From Bacteroides faecium (GTDB lineage Bacteria; Bacteroidota; Bacteroidia; Bacteroidales; Bacteroidaceae): a DNA stretch of 64,000 nt. Below the pieces are notes generated by a model, which was not told the origin of the DNA, did not search any database, and saw only the letters and a list, made by a program, of their open reading frames with translations. Position 1 is the first letter of the stretch; the number at the start of each line of letters is the position of its first letter. The stretch is from NCBI RefSeq assembly GCF_012113595.1, contig NZ_CP050831.1, positions 4,960,001-5,024,000 of the forward strand, read 5' to 3'. Position numbers and translations under genes: made by a program. Positions 27,902 to 36,231 of the stretch are shown here, piece after piece.

Positions 27902-29215
27902 TCATTTACCAATACAATGATAAACGAATCCGAGTTCTTCCATCTCTTTTTTGTCGTATATATTACGTCCGTCCAACACAATCTGCTGCGCCATTGTTTT
28001 TTTGATGACAGCCCATGAAGGCAAACGGAATTCCTTCCATTCGGTAACCAACATCAATGCATCAGCATCAAGTACCGCATCATACATATCGCAAGCATAA
28101 TAGATTGTATCTCCAATACGACGTCTGCACTCTTGTACAGCAGCCGGATCATACGCACGTACCTGGCAGCCGGCTTTCAGCAGCTTATCAATCAAGACCA
28201 GTGCCGGAGCTTCACGCATATCATCTGTTTCCGGTTTGAATGCCAAGCCCCAAAGAGCGATGGTCTTACCTTTCAAATCACCATTAAAATGTTTCACAAG
28301 CTTTTCGAACAAAACACTTTTCTGCTGTTCGTTCACCTCTTCCACAGCACTAAGTACCCGCATTGTATATCCATTCTGCTCGGCGGTTTTAATAAGAGCT
28401 TTCACATCTTTAGGAAAACAAGAGCCGCCATATCCAATACCCGGATATAGGAATTTGCGTCCGATACGCGTATCCGAACCAATTCCGCTACGTACCATAT
28501 TTACATCCGCACCAACTATCTCGCAAAGGTTTGCTATATCATTCATAAAGCTAATACGGGTTGCCAACATTGAATTTGCCGCATATTTAGTCATTTCGGC
28601 AGACGGAATATCCATGAAAATCACACGGAAGTTATTTAATAAGAATGGCTTATACAATTTAGACATCAGTTTCTCCGCACGTGCCGACTCTACTCCTACT
28701 ACCACGCGGTCCGGACTCATAAAGTCACTGATTGCATTTCCTTCTTTCAGAAATTCCGGGTTGGAAGCAACATCGAAGTCTACCTTCACTCCTCTTTTAT
28801 CCAATTCTTCCTGAATGACTGCGCGAACTTTGCTGGCAGTACCTACGGGAACTGTACTCTTGGTTACCACCAGTTTATACTGTTTCATATTGCGCCCGAT
28901 AGTACGGGCTACCTCTAGCACATATTTCAAGTCAGCACTCCCGTCTTCATCCGGCGGTGTGCCCACAGCACTAAATATCACTTCCACATCATCCAGGCAA
29001 TTCTCTAATGACGTGGTAAACTTCAATCTCTTTGCTTTCATATTACGGAGCACCATCTCTTCCAATCCATTCTCATAAATCGGGATGATTCCCTTCTGCA
29101 AAGATTCTATTTTCTCGCTGTTAGTATCAACACAAGTTACATTCACGCCGATTTCAGCGAAACATGTACCTGACACCAGACCTACATATCCGGTTCCTAC
29201 AATCGCAATTTTCAT
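27902..29215 (-). CDS. ugd: UDP-glucose 6-dehydrogenase
   Basis: This 437-residue enzyme oxidises UDP-glucose to UDP-glucuronate with NAD, for capsule or glycan synthesis. It shows the NAD-binding start IAIVGTGYVGLVSG, the central motif SNPEFLKEG, and the catalytic cysteine C266 in GYGGSCFPKD. A C-terminal UDP-binding domain contains LWGLAFKPETDDMREAP. Length is normal. It follows the rfbC gene by 28 bases on the same strand, so the two nucleotide-sugar genes form a small operon away from any visible polysaccharide cluster. Confidence 0.96.
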   Translation of the reverse strand: MKIAIVGTGYVGLVSGTCFAEIGVNVTCVDTNSEKIESLQKGIIPIYENGLEEMVLRNMKAKRLKFTTSLENCLDDVEVIFSAVGTPPDEDGSADLKYVLEVARTIGRNMKQYKLVVTKSTVPVGTASKVRAVIQEELDKRGVKVDFDVASNPEFLKEGNAISDFMSPDRVVVGVESARAEKLMSKLYKPFLLNNFRVIFMDIPSAEMTKYAANSMLATRISFMNDIANLCEIVGADVNMVRSGIGSDTRIGRKFLYPGIGYGGSCFPKDVKALIKTAEQNGYTMRVLSAVEEVNEQQKSVLFEKLVKHFNGDLKGKTIALWGLAFKPETDDMREAPALVLIDKLLKAGCQVRAYDPAAVQECRRRIGDTIYYACDMYDAVLDADALMLVTEWKEFRLPSWAVIKKTMAQQIVLDGRNIYDKKEMEELGFVYHCIGK

Positions 29216-29243
29216 ACTTAATATTTTATTGTTTGTTTAGAAG

Positions 29244-29792
29244 TTATTCAAAATATGCAGCATCTTTGAAAGCCGTACCCTCTTTGTCCTTGGAAGACAA
29301 TACCATCTGCGAGTCAGTCAGCGGCCAATCTATTCCCAATGTTTCATCATTATATAAAATAGAAGCTTCTGCCTGTGGAGTATACTTGTTGTCTACCTTA
29401 TACGTAAAGATGGCTTCTTCGCTTAATACAGCAAAACCATGTGCAAAACCGCGTGGAATAAAAAACTGTTTTTTATTCTCCTCGCTAAGCAATACGCACA
29501 CATGTTTTCCGAATGTGGGTGATGATTTACGCAAATCAACGGCAACGTCCAGCACTTCTCCTTTAATGACGCGAACCAATTTAGCCTGACTATATTCACC
29601 TTTCTGATAATGTAATCCACGCAATACGCCAAAAGAAGATTTCGACTCATTATCCTGTATAAAATTTACAGGTCCGATATTGGCTTCAAACTCTTCTTGC
29701 TTAAAGGCTTCCATAAAATAGCCACGTTCGTCGGAGAACACTTTCGGCTCTATCAGCCACACTCCGTCTATTTCCGTCTGTATATAGTCCAT
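29244..29792 (-). CDS. rfbC: dTDP-4-dehydrorhamnose 3,5-epimerase
   Basis: This 182-residue cupin-fold enzyme is the third step of dTDP-L-rhamnose synthesis. The family signature is clear: FSDERGYFMEAF, GVLRGLHYQKG with catalytic base H61, KLVRVIKGEVLDVAVDLR, and FIPRGFAHGFAVLSEEA. It is the first gene of the rfbC-ugd pair, with a minus-strand -7 box TACTTTTG at 29819-29826. The other rml genes are not in the window. Confidence 0.96.
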   Translation of the reverse strand: MDYIQTEIDGVWLIEPKVFSDERGYFMEAFKQEEFEANIGPVNFIQDNESKSSFGVLRGLHYQKGEYSQAKLVRVIKGEVLDVAVDLRKSSPTFGKHVCVLLSEENKKQFFIPRGFAHGFAVLSEEAIFTYKVDNKYTPQAEASILYNDETLGIDWPLTDSQMVLSSKDKEGTAFKDAAYFE

Positions 29793-29818
29793 CGTTAATA
29801 GTAATAAATAAAACGATG

Positions 29819-29877
29819 CAAAAGTAGTGAATTTTTCGTAGTTTTCTGGGATATATTCAATTTATCTCTTAATTTTG
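29819..29877. promoter_or_regulatory. Divergent -7 boxes of rfbC and the HU/SPOR gene
   Basis: TACTTTTG on the minus strand (29819-29826) faces rfbC. TAATTTTG on the plus strand (29870-29877) ends five bases before the ATG of the HU/SPOR gene, so that message would be nearly leaderless. Confidence 0.5.
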
Positions 29878-29882
29878 CAGAC

Positions 29883-30959
29883 ATGATTGAATTGGCACAA
29901 CATATAGAGGTTTTACTACTGGAAAACGACTGCGTTATCGTTCCGGGATTTGGTGGATTTGTAGCACATTACGCTCCTGCAACTCATGTTAAAGAAGAGA
30001 ATCTTTTTTTGCCCCCTACCCGCACTATCGGCTTTAATCCTCAATTAAAGCTGAACGACGGAGTATTAGTACAATCCTATATGTCAGCATACGACACGAG
30101 TTTCGCTGATGCCAACCGCATCGTAGAAAAGGAAGTAAGCGAGTTTATCGGGCTTCTTCATGAGGAAGGAAAAGCGCATTTGGAGAATATAGGTGAGATT
30201 CATTATAACATTTATGGAAATTATGAATTTATCCCTTATGATTATAAGATAGCGACTCCTTCACTCTATGGCTTGGATTCCTTTGAAATGCACGAACTAT
30301 CTACGTTGCAGCAGAGAGAAAAGGTATTAGTGCCTGCCAATCTGGAGAAAGAGAAGAAAACTTATGAAATCAGCATCAGTCGTGCGTTCCTTCGTAATGC
30401 AGCCGCTATGATTGCCGCTATCGTATTGTTCTTTGCTTTTTCAACTCCGGTAGAGAACACCGATGTTCAGAAGAACAATTATGCACAGTTATTACCTGGC
30501 GAACTTTTTGAGCAAATAGAGAAGCAATCGGTTGCAGTAACTCCTGTATACGTAAAGAGCGATGTTGCACAACAAACAAAGAAGACTTCTGCTTCAGCCA
30601 AAACTTCATCCACTCCAAAACTGACAGCGGATAAAGCGCAGACATCAAGACCTATTGCTGTGAAAGAAGTAAAAGTTGCCAAGCAAGAAGCTGCTCCCGC
30701 TCCTGTATCTGCCAAGCCACAAGCGAATGTGAATCATCCTTATCATATTATAGTAGCAGGCGGAATCAGTCTTAAAGATGCAGAAGCTATGGCAAATCAA
30801 TTGAATTCAAAAGGATTTGCAGAAGCAAAAGCACTGAATACAGACGGTAAAGTACGTGTCAGCATCCGTTCATTCGAAAATCGTGAAGAAGCTACCAAAC
30901 AGCTATTGGAGCTTAGAAAAAATGAAACCTACAAGAATGCCTGGTTACTGGCTAAATAA
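29883..30959 (+). CDS. HU-like (CCDC81-type) and SPOR domain membrane protein
   Basis: This 358-residue protein has two HU-fold modules at the N-terminus (about 1-55 and 60-130) of the prokaryotic CCDC81 type: VIVPGFGGFVAHY, then FADANRIVEKEVSEFI. A membrane helix follows at about 165-185, then a Lys/Ala/Thr/Pro-rich linker (about 220-285) and a C-terminal SPOR domain (about 288-356, HPYHIIVAGGISLKDAEAMA). SPOR domains bind denuded peptidoglycan at the division site. The arrangement puts the HU-like part in the cytoplasm and SPOR in the periplasm. It heads a pair with the FHA gene, 21 bases downstream. Confidence 0.88.
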   Translation: MIELAQHIEVLLLENDCVIVPGFGGFVAHYAPATHVKEENLFLPPTRTIGFNPQLKLNDGVLVQSYMSAYDTSFADANRIVEKEVSEFIGLLHEEGKAHLENIGEIHYNIYGNYEFIPYDYKIATPSLYGLDSFEMHELSTLQQREKVLVPANLEKEKKTYEISISRAFLRNAAAMIAAIVLFFAFSTPVENTDVQKNNYAQLLPGELFEQIEKQSVAVTPVYVKSDVAQQTKKTSASAKTSSTPKLTADKAQTSRPIAVKEVKVAKQEAAPAPVSAKPQANVNHPYHIIVAGGISLKDAEAMANQLNSKGFAEAKALNTDGKVRVSIRSFENREEATKQLLELRKNETYKNAWLLAK

Positions 30960-30980
30960 AAAATCCCTTTATAAAAAAGC

Positions 30981-31508
30981 ATGAAACGAGTTCTTTGTCC
31001 CAAATGTGAGAATTATCTTTATTTTGATGAAACCAAATATAGTGAAGGCCAATCACTTGTATTTGAATGTGAACATTGTGGCAAACAATTCAGTATCCGG
31101 CTTGGAAAAAGCAAAGTAAAAGCCCTTAGAAACGAAGAAAATCTGGAAGAGGAAGCAGAAGCACACAAGGAAGAGTTCGGATATATCACAGTAATCGAAA
31201 ACGTCTTTGGATTCAAACAAATACTTCCATTACAAGAAGGAGATAATGTCATAGGACGACGTTGCGTAGGAACCAATATTAATACTCCTATCGAAAGTGG
31301 TGATATGAGCATGGATCGCCGTCATTGCATCATCAACATAAAACGCAATAAACAAGGCAAACTCGTTTATACACTACGCGATGCTCCCAGCCTGACAGGA
31401 ACATTTCTGATGAATGAAATTTTGGGAGATAAGGATCGCATCCGCATTGAAGATGGTGCGATTGTGACTATTGGAGCTACTACGTTTATTTTACACGCTG
31501 CTGAATAG
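30981..31508 (+). CDS. Zinc-ribbon and FHA domain protein
   Basis: This 175-residue soluble protein has a zinc ribbon (C6-x2-C9 and C30-x2-C33) at the start, an acidic linker (about 52-66) and an FHA domain (about 85-170). The FHA domain contains VIGRR, MSMDRRHCIINI and GTFLMNE in the usual order. FHA domains bind phosphothreonine. No kinase is nearby, so the partner is unknown. It probably shares a transcript with the HU/SPOR gene. Confidence 0.88.
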   Translation: MKRVLCPKCENYLYFDETKYSEGQSLVFECEHCGKQFSIRLGKSKVKALRNEENLEEEAEAHKEEFGYITVIENVFGFKQILPLQEGDNVIGRRCVGTNINTPIESGDMSMDRRHCIINIKRNKQGKLVYTLRDAPSLTGTFLMNEILGDKDRIRIEDGAIVTIGATTFILHAAE

Positions 31509-31642
31509 TATTTAACCTCTCATATATAATTGAATATTTTGCAGTTATTTATGATAAGAAATTGCGAAAAAAGACGAATGGGCTAAATTGTTTTATTATC
31601 TTCGCAATGAATACCCAATCGGATTAAAATAACATAGCAATA

Positions 31643-32686
31643 ATGATTGAACGTTTATATTTAAACAACTTTACCTGCTTTGATGATTCTGTCTTTGATT
31701 TCTGTAAAGGCATCAATATTTTTATAGGTCGTAACGGAACCGGTAAAACTCACATATTGAAATGTTTGGCAGCATCCATGAAAGCCAATGCCTTGTTTAG
31801 CCAATCTACATCAAAAACCAAAGACAAGTTCGGAGATTTGCTGTCAGAGAAGTTAATCGGTTATTTCAAGCCTGATTCTTTAGGACATTTGGTAAACAAA
31901 TACGGTTTGGGGGCGGCTTCGGTAAAAGTAGAACTGACTACGGGAGATATCGCATATAATTTCGGAGAAAGGGCATCATTGGTGAAGACAGATAATAATG
32001 CATACATTGAGCAACCCCACTTTATTTATATTCCCCCAAGAGAAATGTTTTCCTTATTCGAAGGGTTTATCAGCCTATATGAACGAAGGGAAATCTCCTT
32101 TGATGAAACTTATTTGGATTTAGCCAAAGCAATGGACGTCTCTCCACTGAAAAACGAAGCATTGAAAAGGGCAAAAGACATGTTGGCTCCTATATTGGCA
32201 AAATGGAATATAGACGTAATGCGAAAAGGAAATCGTTTTTATGTTATTGATGATAGCCAAGAATACGAAGCCCATCTAGTAGCAGAAGGATTAAGAAAAG
32301 TAGCTACTATCCTATATTTGTGTATCAACGGAGAACTTAGACCAGGTAGTATCCTATTTTGGGACGAACCAGAATCGAATATGAACCCCAATTTAATTTC
32401 AATTATTGTTGATTTATTAATGGAGCTGGCACAAAAACACGGAATCCAGATTTTCTTGTCAACGCATGATTATCTATTATCACATAAGTTATCGATGATG
32501 GCAGAATATGCTGAGGAAACTAGTCCGGCAATGCGTTTCTTTAGTTTATATAAAGATGGACACCGGGTAGAAGCAGAAATTGCCAACCAGTTAGTAGATA
32601 TAGCCCATAATCCTATTTTAGAAGAATATTCGGCTTTTTATGATTTAGAAAACGAATATATAAAGAGGCATAATGAAAGAGTTTAA
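31643..32686 (+). CDS. ABC-type AAA ATPase of a candidate two-gene system
   Basis: This 347-residue protein is of the AAA_15/AAA_21 type related to SMC and OLD ATPases. It starts with a strand MIERLYLNNFTCF and Walker A GRNGTGKT (29-36). Walker B is ILFWDEPESN (D241, E242) and the switch histidine is H275 in FLSTHDYLL. The ABC signature region (about 210-218, VAEGLRKVA) departs from LSGG. There is no long coiled coil and no TOPRIM or nuclease domain of its own. The stop region overlaps the next gene by 14 bases, so they are made together. ATPases of this class commonly gate a partner nuclease in anti-phage systems; here that role is inferred from the neighbour. Confidence 0.85.
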   Translation: MIERLYLNNFTCFDDSVFDFCKGINIFIGRNGTGKTHILKCLAASMKANALFSQSTSKTKDKFGDLLSEKLIGYFKPDSLGHLVNKYGLGAASVKVELTTGDIAYNFGERASLVKTDNNAYIEQPHFIYIPPREMFSLFEGFISLYERREISFDETYLDLAKAMDVSPLKNEALKRAKDMLAPILAKWNIDVMRKGNRFYVIDDSQEYEAHLVAEGLRKVATILYLCINGELRPGSILFWDEPESNMNPNLISIIVDLLMELAQKHGIQIFLSTHDYLLSHKLSMMAEYAEETSPAMRFFSLYKDGHRVEAEIANQLVDIAHNPILEEYSAFYDLENEYIKRHNERV

Positions 32687-33227
32687 AGAGAGTGGTCTTG
32701 TTTTCAGATTTGATGATAGATGGGAAGTTTACCAACTGGACGAAGAAGCTGATTATCGCCAAAAGATATGCAAACAAATACCAGAAACCCGATGTATAGA
32801 CTTTATCGGATTTAATGACGCAGATAAAATTTTGCTATTTATTGAAGTCAAAGGTTTTAGAGGATATGGCGATAAAAAGAATGTGCAACGTTTGACCGGT
32901 GAGAAAGATGACATAACAGTGGAAATAGCCCAAAAAGTGAAAGATTCTTTAGCTACAATCATTGGCGGTGCACGAAATTCTACTAATTTACCTGATGTGT
33001 GGAAGAGTCATGTGGGACATCTTAATGATAATGGCAACTTAAAAGTGATTGCATGGGTGGAGTTAGATGTTTCAACAGAGAATTTGTTACGACGAGCTAA
33101 AACAAATATGTCTACAAGACGGAAAGAACTAAGAAAACGACTAACTTGGCTCACTTCAGACGTGGATATACTCAATACACGTGCTTATAATAATGAGTTG
33201 GAAGGAATGGAAGTAAGTTTGATATAG
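32673..33227 (+). CDS. Putative PD-(D/E)XK nuclease partner
   Basis: This 184-residue protein was not recognised as a named family. Residues 41-62 have the shape of a PD-(D/E)XK core: D43 in CIDFIGF, then a hydrophobic strand with E58-V-K60 in LLFIEVKGFRG. The C-terminal half is helical and basic (RRAKTNMSTRRKELRKRL). Its start overlaps the ATPase gene by 14 bases. The core and overlap suggest an ATPase-controlled DNA or RNA nuclease, but the catalytic assignment rests on one motif. An alternative is a non-catalytic partner of restriction-enzyme fold. Confidence 0.6.
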   Translation: MKEFKESGLVFRFDDRWEVYQLDEEADYRQKICKQIPETRCIDFIGFNDADKILLFIEVKGFRGYGDKKNVQRLTGEKDDITVEIAQKVKDSLATIIGGARNSTNLPDVWKSHVGHLNDNGNLKVIAWVELDVSTENLLRRAKTNMSTRRKELRKRLTWLTSDVDILNTRAYNNELEGMEVSLI

Positions 33228-33267
33228 CTATTATTTCGCTGTTCTGAAATAGAGCTATATACACAAA

Positions 33268-33399
33268 GTCCTAAATATGTCTATTTGTTTCTCAAGAAGG
33301 AGTTGACTACAGGGAGTTATATTTGTATTGTTCAGAAAAGAATTATACACACTTAAGTCGATTGTAAAAGACACTGTCCTAAATATTGTAGACAGTGTC
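33268..33399. repeat. Inverted and direct repeats after the ATPase-nuclease pair
   Basis: GACACTGTC (33370-33378) and GACAGTGTC (33391-33399) are exact reverse complements 12 bases apart. GTCCTAAATAT occurs at 33268-33278 and again at 33376-33386. No T-tract follows the hairpin. It may be a weak terminator or a remnant of a mobile element end. Confidence 0.55.
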
Positions 33400-33493
33400 C
33401 TAATTTACAGTTCTTCTAGTATCCTGATACTTCAATGAGTACTAAAATTCATTTTTATAATCAAAGATATAAAACCAACTTTATTTAATCCCA

Positions 33494-35080
33494 TCATCTA
33501 TCAATATCTGAAGGATAAGCAGCCGGAACCCCATTTAACCAATCTTGGCCTATAGCAAATGAGGATAATTCTAGCCCCTTCTTAAATTCCTTATGTAATC
33601 CATACAAAACATTTGAAGAATCATACCAAGGGATGCTAACGAAGCTTGCTCTAGAATAACTGTTTTTTTTCATAGCCTTCCTATTCAATCCACCAGTTTG
33701 TAAGTTTGCATTAGAAACATTATCTGAATTTCCGTGAATAAAATCCCCTTTAATTATTGCTTCAGAGTCTTTTGCCAAATATGGACCATGCAAAAAGCCA
33801 TCATCATCCATATAAGCTTCTACCGAAAATCCAGTGGAATCCTGTCTCTTAAATTTAACTATAATATTATCTTTATACTCAGCTGTGATCTGAATATTTT
33901 TACCCGAAGTATATTTCTTTTGATATGTGAAAGGTCCATTAAATATTCCATTCCGATATGTAACATTTATGTTGTATTCAACATCGCTTTCACGATATTT
34001 AATCTTCCAAACCCCATCTCTATAATCATCTTTAAAATTTCCGTTTATAGTTAATTTAGGAATAGCTTTATCTTTCAATACTTGAACCTTTTCCTTCGAA
34101 GTGTATTCAAATATTCCATGATATATTCTTAAATCCCCAATTTCATAATATTGATAAGTACAATTTCCAGTATGACGTACATAAGCATTATAATATCTTA
34201 AAGGCAAAGGGTACTCGCCTATGTATGTTTTTATTTTACTTTTATAAGTCTTTTCTAAATTATCATATGATATCCCAACAACTTCTTTGAACATACTTTT
34301 TGCTTCATCAGCTCCCTGTTGAGAAGCTAACAAGATATATTTCATAGCTATTCCAGTCCAATTACTGCCCGCTGCTTTATAATTTTGATAACATGAAATT
34401 TGCGCATTAAGATACCCATTATTTGCAGCTTTAACCATCCACATCCAACCTTTTCGTTCATTTTTCACTACTCCTGTTCCATCTGTATAAAAAAGAGCCA
34501 AAATATATTGTGCCATAGCATCTCCTTGTGCAGCAGCCTTAGAATACCATTCAAAAGCTTTTGTTGCATTCTTTTCCACTCCCATTCCTTTATAATAAAA
34601 GCGACCTACACTACGCTCTGCAGCAGCAAGGCCTTGTGTAGCAGCTTTAGAGTACCATTCAAAAGCTTTGGCTATATTCTTTTCAATGCCTTCTCCTTCT
34701 TCGTAACAGTAGCCTACAGCACACTCTGCAGCAGCAAGGCCTTGTGTAGCGGCTTTAGAATACCATTCAAAGGCTTTAATCACATTCTTTTCCACTACTA
34801 CTCCATTTTCATAGAAGTACCCCACATTATATTCAGCTTTAGCATAGCCTTGTGCGGCAGCTTTAGAATACCATTCGAAAGCTTTCACATAATCCCTTTT
34901 ATTATACAACTCTGTCCCCATTTCAAACTGCAATTCAGGATCTCCTTGATTAGCACTCTCCATAAGTTCCTGTGAATTACTATTTTGAGCTAGACTCGCT
35001 AGACTCCAAAATACAAAAACAACAATAGAACAAATTCTTCCTTGAGAACTTGCTAAACTAAACAGTTTCTTATTTTTCAT
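33494..35080 (-). CDS. Secreted Sel1-repeat protein with MORN-like C-terminus
   Basis: This 528-residue protein has a signal peptide (about 10-31, ending in ASLAQN). About six Sel1 repeats of 36 residues follow (about 40-245), with units such as KAFEWYSKAATQGLAAAE. Its C-terminal region (about 300-480) has short repeats like GIFEYTSKE, DGVWKIKY, GIFNGPFTYQ and GFLHGPYL, which resemble MORN-type beta repeats. Sel1 arrays are protein-binding scaffolds. The repeats are so alike in DNA that a 108-base period is visible near 34631-34778. It follows another Sel1 gene by 33 bases and lies convergent to the ATPase-nuclease pair. Confidence 0.85.
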   Translation of the reverse strand: MKNKKLFSLASSQGRICSIVVFVFWSLASLAQNSNSQELMESANQGDPELQFEMGTELYNKRDYVKAFEWYSKAAAQGYAKAEYNVGYFYENGVVVEKNVIKAFEWYSKAATQGLAAAECAVGYCYEEGEGIEKNIAKAFEWYSKAATQGLAAAERSVGRFYYKGMGVEKNATKAFEWYSKAAAQGDAMAQYILALFYTDGTGVVKNERKGWMWMVKAANNGYLNAQISCYQNYKAAGSNWTGIAMKYILLASQQGADEAKSMFKEVVGISYDNLEKTYKSKIKTYIGEYPLPLRYYNAYVRHTGNCTYQYYEIGDLRIYHGIFEYTSKEKVQVLKDKAIPKLTINGNFKDDYRDGVWKIKYRESDVEYNINVTYRNGIFNGPFTYQKKYTSGKNIQITAEYKDNIIVKFKRQDSTGFSVEAYMDDDGFLHGPYLAKDSEAIIKGDFIHGNSDNVSNANLQTGGLNRKAMKKNSYSRASFVSIPWYDSSNVLYGLHKEFKKGLELSSFAIGQDWLNGVPAAYPSDIDR

Positions 35081-35113
35081 AACCTAAAACAATGTTATTT
35101 ATACAGAGAATTT

Positions 35114-35488
35114 TCACTTATTAGAATGTAACTGACAAGCTTTCAACATCTGCTTCGCTTCTTTACTTCCTTGAGCAGCAGCCTTTTCATACCAATAAGT
35201 AGCCTTATTTATATCTTTTTTAACCCCATAACCATAAAAATAGAACCACCCTAAGTAATATTGTGCTGGATGATAGTTATTCTCTGCTGATTTTTCCAGC
35301 CATTCAATTGCCTTTAATTCATTACGTACAAAGCCCTTTGCACCATTACCATAGTACCATCCAATTTGATACTGTGCTTTAGCATTTCCACCCTGCGCTT
35401 TTGCTAAAGTTTTTTCAGTACCTTTGTCTTGCGAATAGCCACTTAATACAAAAAAAGATAACAATAAAAATAAAACTGACCTTTTCAT
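35114..35488 (-). CDS. Small secreted Sel1-repeat protein
   Basis: The 124-residue protein read from the ATG at 35488 has a signal peptide (MKRSVLFLLLSFFVLSGYSQ) and about two and a half Sel1 repeats (AQYQIGWYYGNGAKG, AQYYLGWFYFYGYG). A start at 35521 would add 11 residues before the signal peptide. The later ATG is preferred because it puts the signal peptide first and has GGAGGACAAAG just before it, an unusually good Shine-Dalgarno site for Bacteroides. The longer Sel1 protein follows and both are probably exported together. Role unknown. Confidence 0.8.
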   Translation of the reverse strand: MKRSVLFLLLSFFVLSGYSQDKGTEKTLAKAQGGNAKAQYQIGWYYGNGAKGFVRNELKAIEWLEKSAENNYHPAQYYLGWFYFYGYGVKKDINKATYWYEKAAAQGSKEAKQMLKACQLHSNK

Positions 35489-35584
35489 ACTTTGTCCTCC
35501 TATACGCTTATAAGTCTCCAAATTCAGCCGTTTATTTTAATCAAACGTTACTATACAAGAAAGGCGTGAGACTTGTCTGCCAGT

Positions 35585-35713
35585 TCATCGAAACTGAGGC
35601 ATCGCCAAACGCCTGATCAAGAATGAACGAGAAGAAACAATACTCTCACGCCATTTTGACATATGGATACAGCATAGGCTGCACGAATATATACAAAACA
35701 GAATGAGCGTCAT
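35585..35713 (-). CDS. Possible 42-residue leader ORF
   Basis: On the minus strand an ATG at 35713 has GGACGGAGGC ending five bases upstream. The frame runs 42 codons with a hydrophobic, cysteine-rich start (MTLILFCIYSCSLCCIH) and a basic C-terminus. It lies downstream of a -7 box (35818-35825) and about 100 bases upstream of the small Sel1 gene. Part of the frame lies within one arm of an inverted repeat, GGCGTGAGA (35563-35571) with TCTCACGCC (35644-35652). It may be a real small membrane peptide, a leader peptide, or chance. Confidence 0.3.
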   Translation of the reverse strand: MTLILFCIYSCSLCCIHMSKWRESIVSSRSFLIRRLAMPQFR

Positions 35714-35817
35714 ATTGCCTCCGTCCTCTTGATTAAAATTTGGCGAATTTCAGTTTCGGGACAAAGCAAAAACGCTTTCTTATGTCTGCTAAAGCACAAA
35801 TTGTGTCTTAACAATTG

Positions 35818-35825
35818 CAAAGATA
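35818..35825 (-). promoter_or_regulatory. -7 box upstream of the Sel1 genes
   Basis: On the minus strand this is TATCTTTG. Transcription from it would give a leader of about 320 bases before the small Sel1 gene, containing the 42-codon frame and the GGCGTGAGA inverted repeat. No -33 element at the normal spacing. Confidence 0.5.
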
Positions 35826-35980
35826 CGTTTTTTCTTCAATATGGCGCTCTAATGAGAGTACTATTTCTTCTTAAAATGCTTCTTCTTAGAAAAACGAAAA
35901 GCATATGTTATAAAATAGATTTTATCATAATAAGTAACATTAATTTCACTACCACAACTCCAACAGCAGTTCGTTAAACA

Positions 35981-36231
35981 GTAAAAAGAAAGTGTGGAGT
36001 TATTAGTCTATCCGTCAGGAGGTTCTGGTAAACCTAAGCACAAATAAACAATACCCCACACTCATAAAGCATATGTAACATAAATTATACATAGCGATAC
36101 AAGTGATGAATGTTATTGCTTCCCTGTGCTTTTTGAAATTTACCAGATTTCCTGACAAGGATAAAAGCTAAACACTTTCATCAATCAATATAATGTTGAG
36201 CAACTTACGCCACTACAACGTTGCAAAGATA
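35981..36231 (-). ncRNA. Candidate structured RNA with promoter and terminator
   Basis: On the minus strand TATCTTTG (36224-36231) should start a transcript near 36217. About 155 bases on, a hairpin begins: AATACCCCACACT (36050-36062) with AGTGTGGAGTTATT (35991-36004), plus-strand letters. On the minus strand it is followed by TTTCTTTTT, a terminator. Within that hairpin's large loop, GTCAGGAGGTTCTGGTAAA (36014-36032) can pair with TTTACCAGATTTCCTGAC (36139-36156), which itself lies in the loop of a 10-12 base stem (36104-36113 with 36172-36183). That is a pseudoknot-like or loop-loop arrangement. No coding frame of quality is inside. Total about 230 nucleotides. I do not recognise the class. 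Confidence 0.5.

Noticed and set aside
34540..34880. Tandem DNA repeat considered as a non-coding satellite
   Set aside because: The 108-base period is explained by 36-residue Sel1 repeats in frame.
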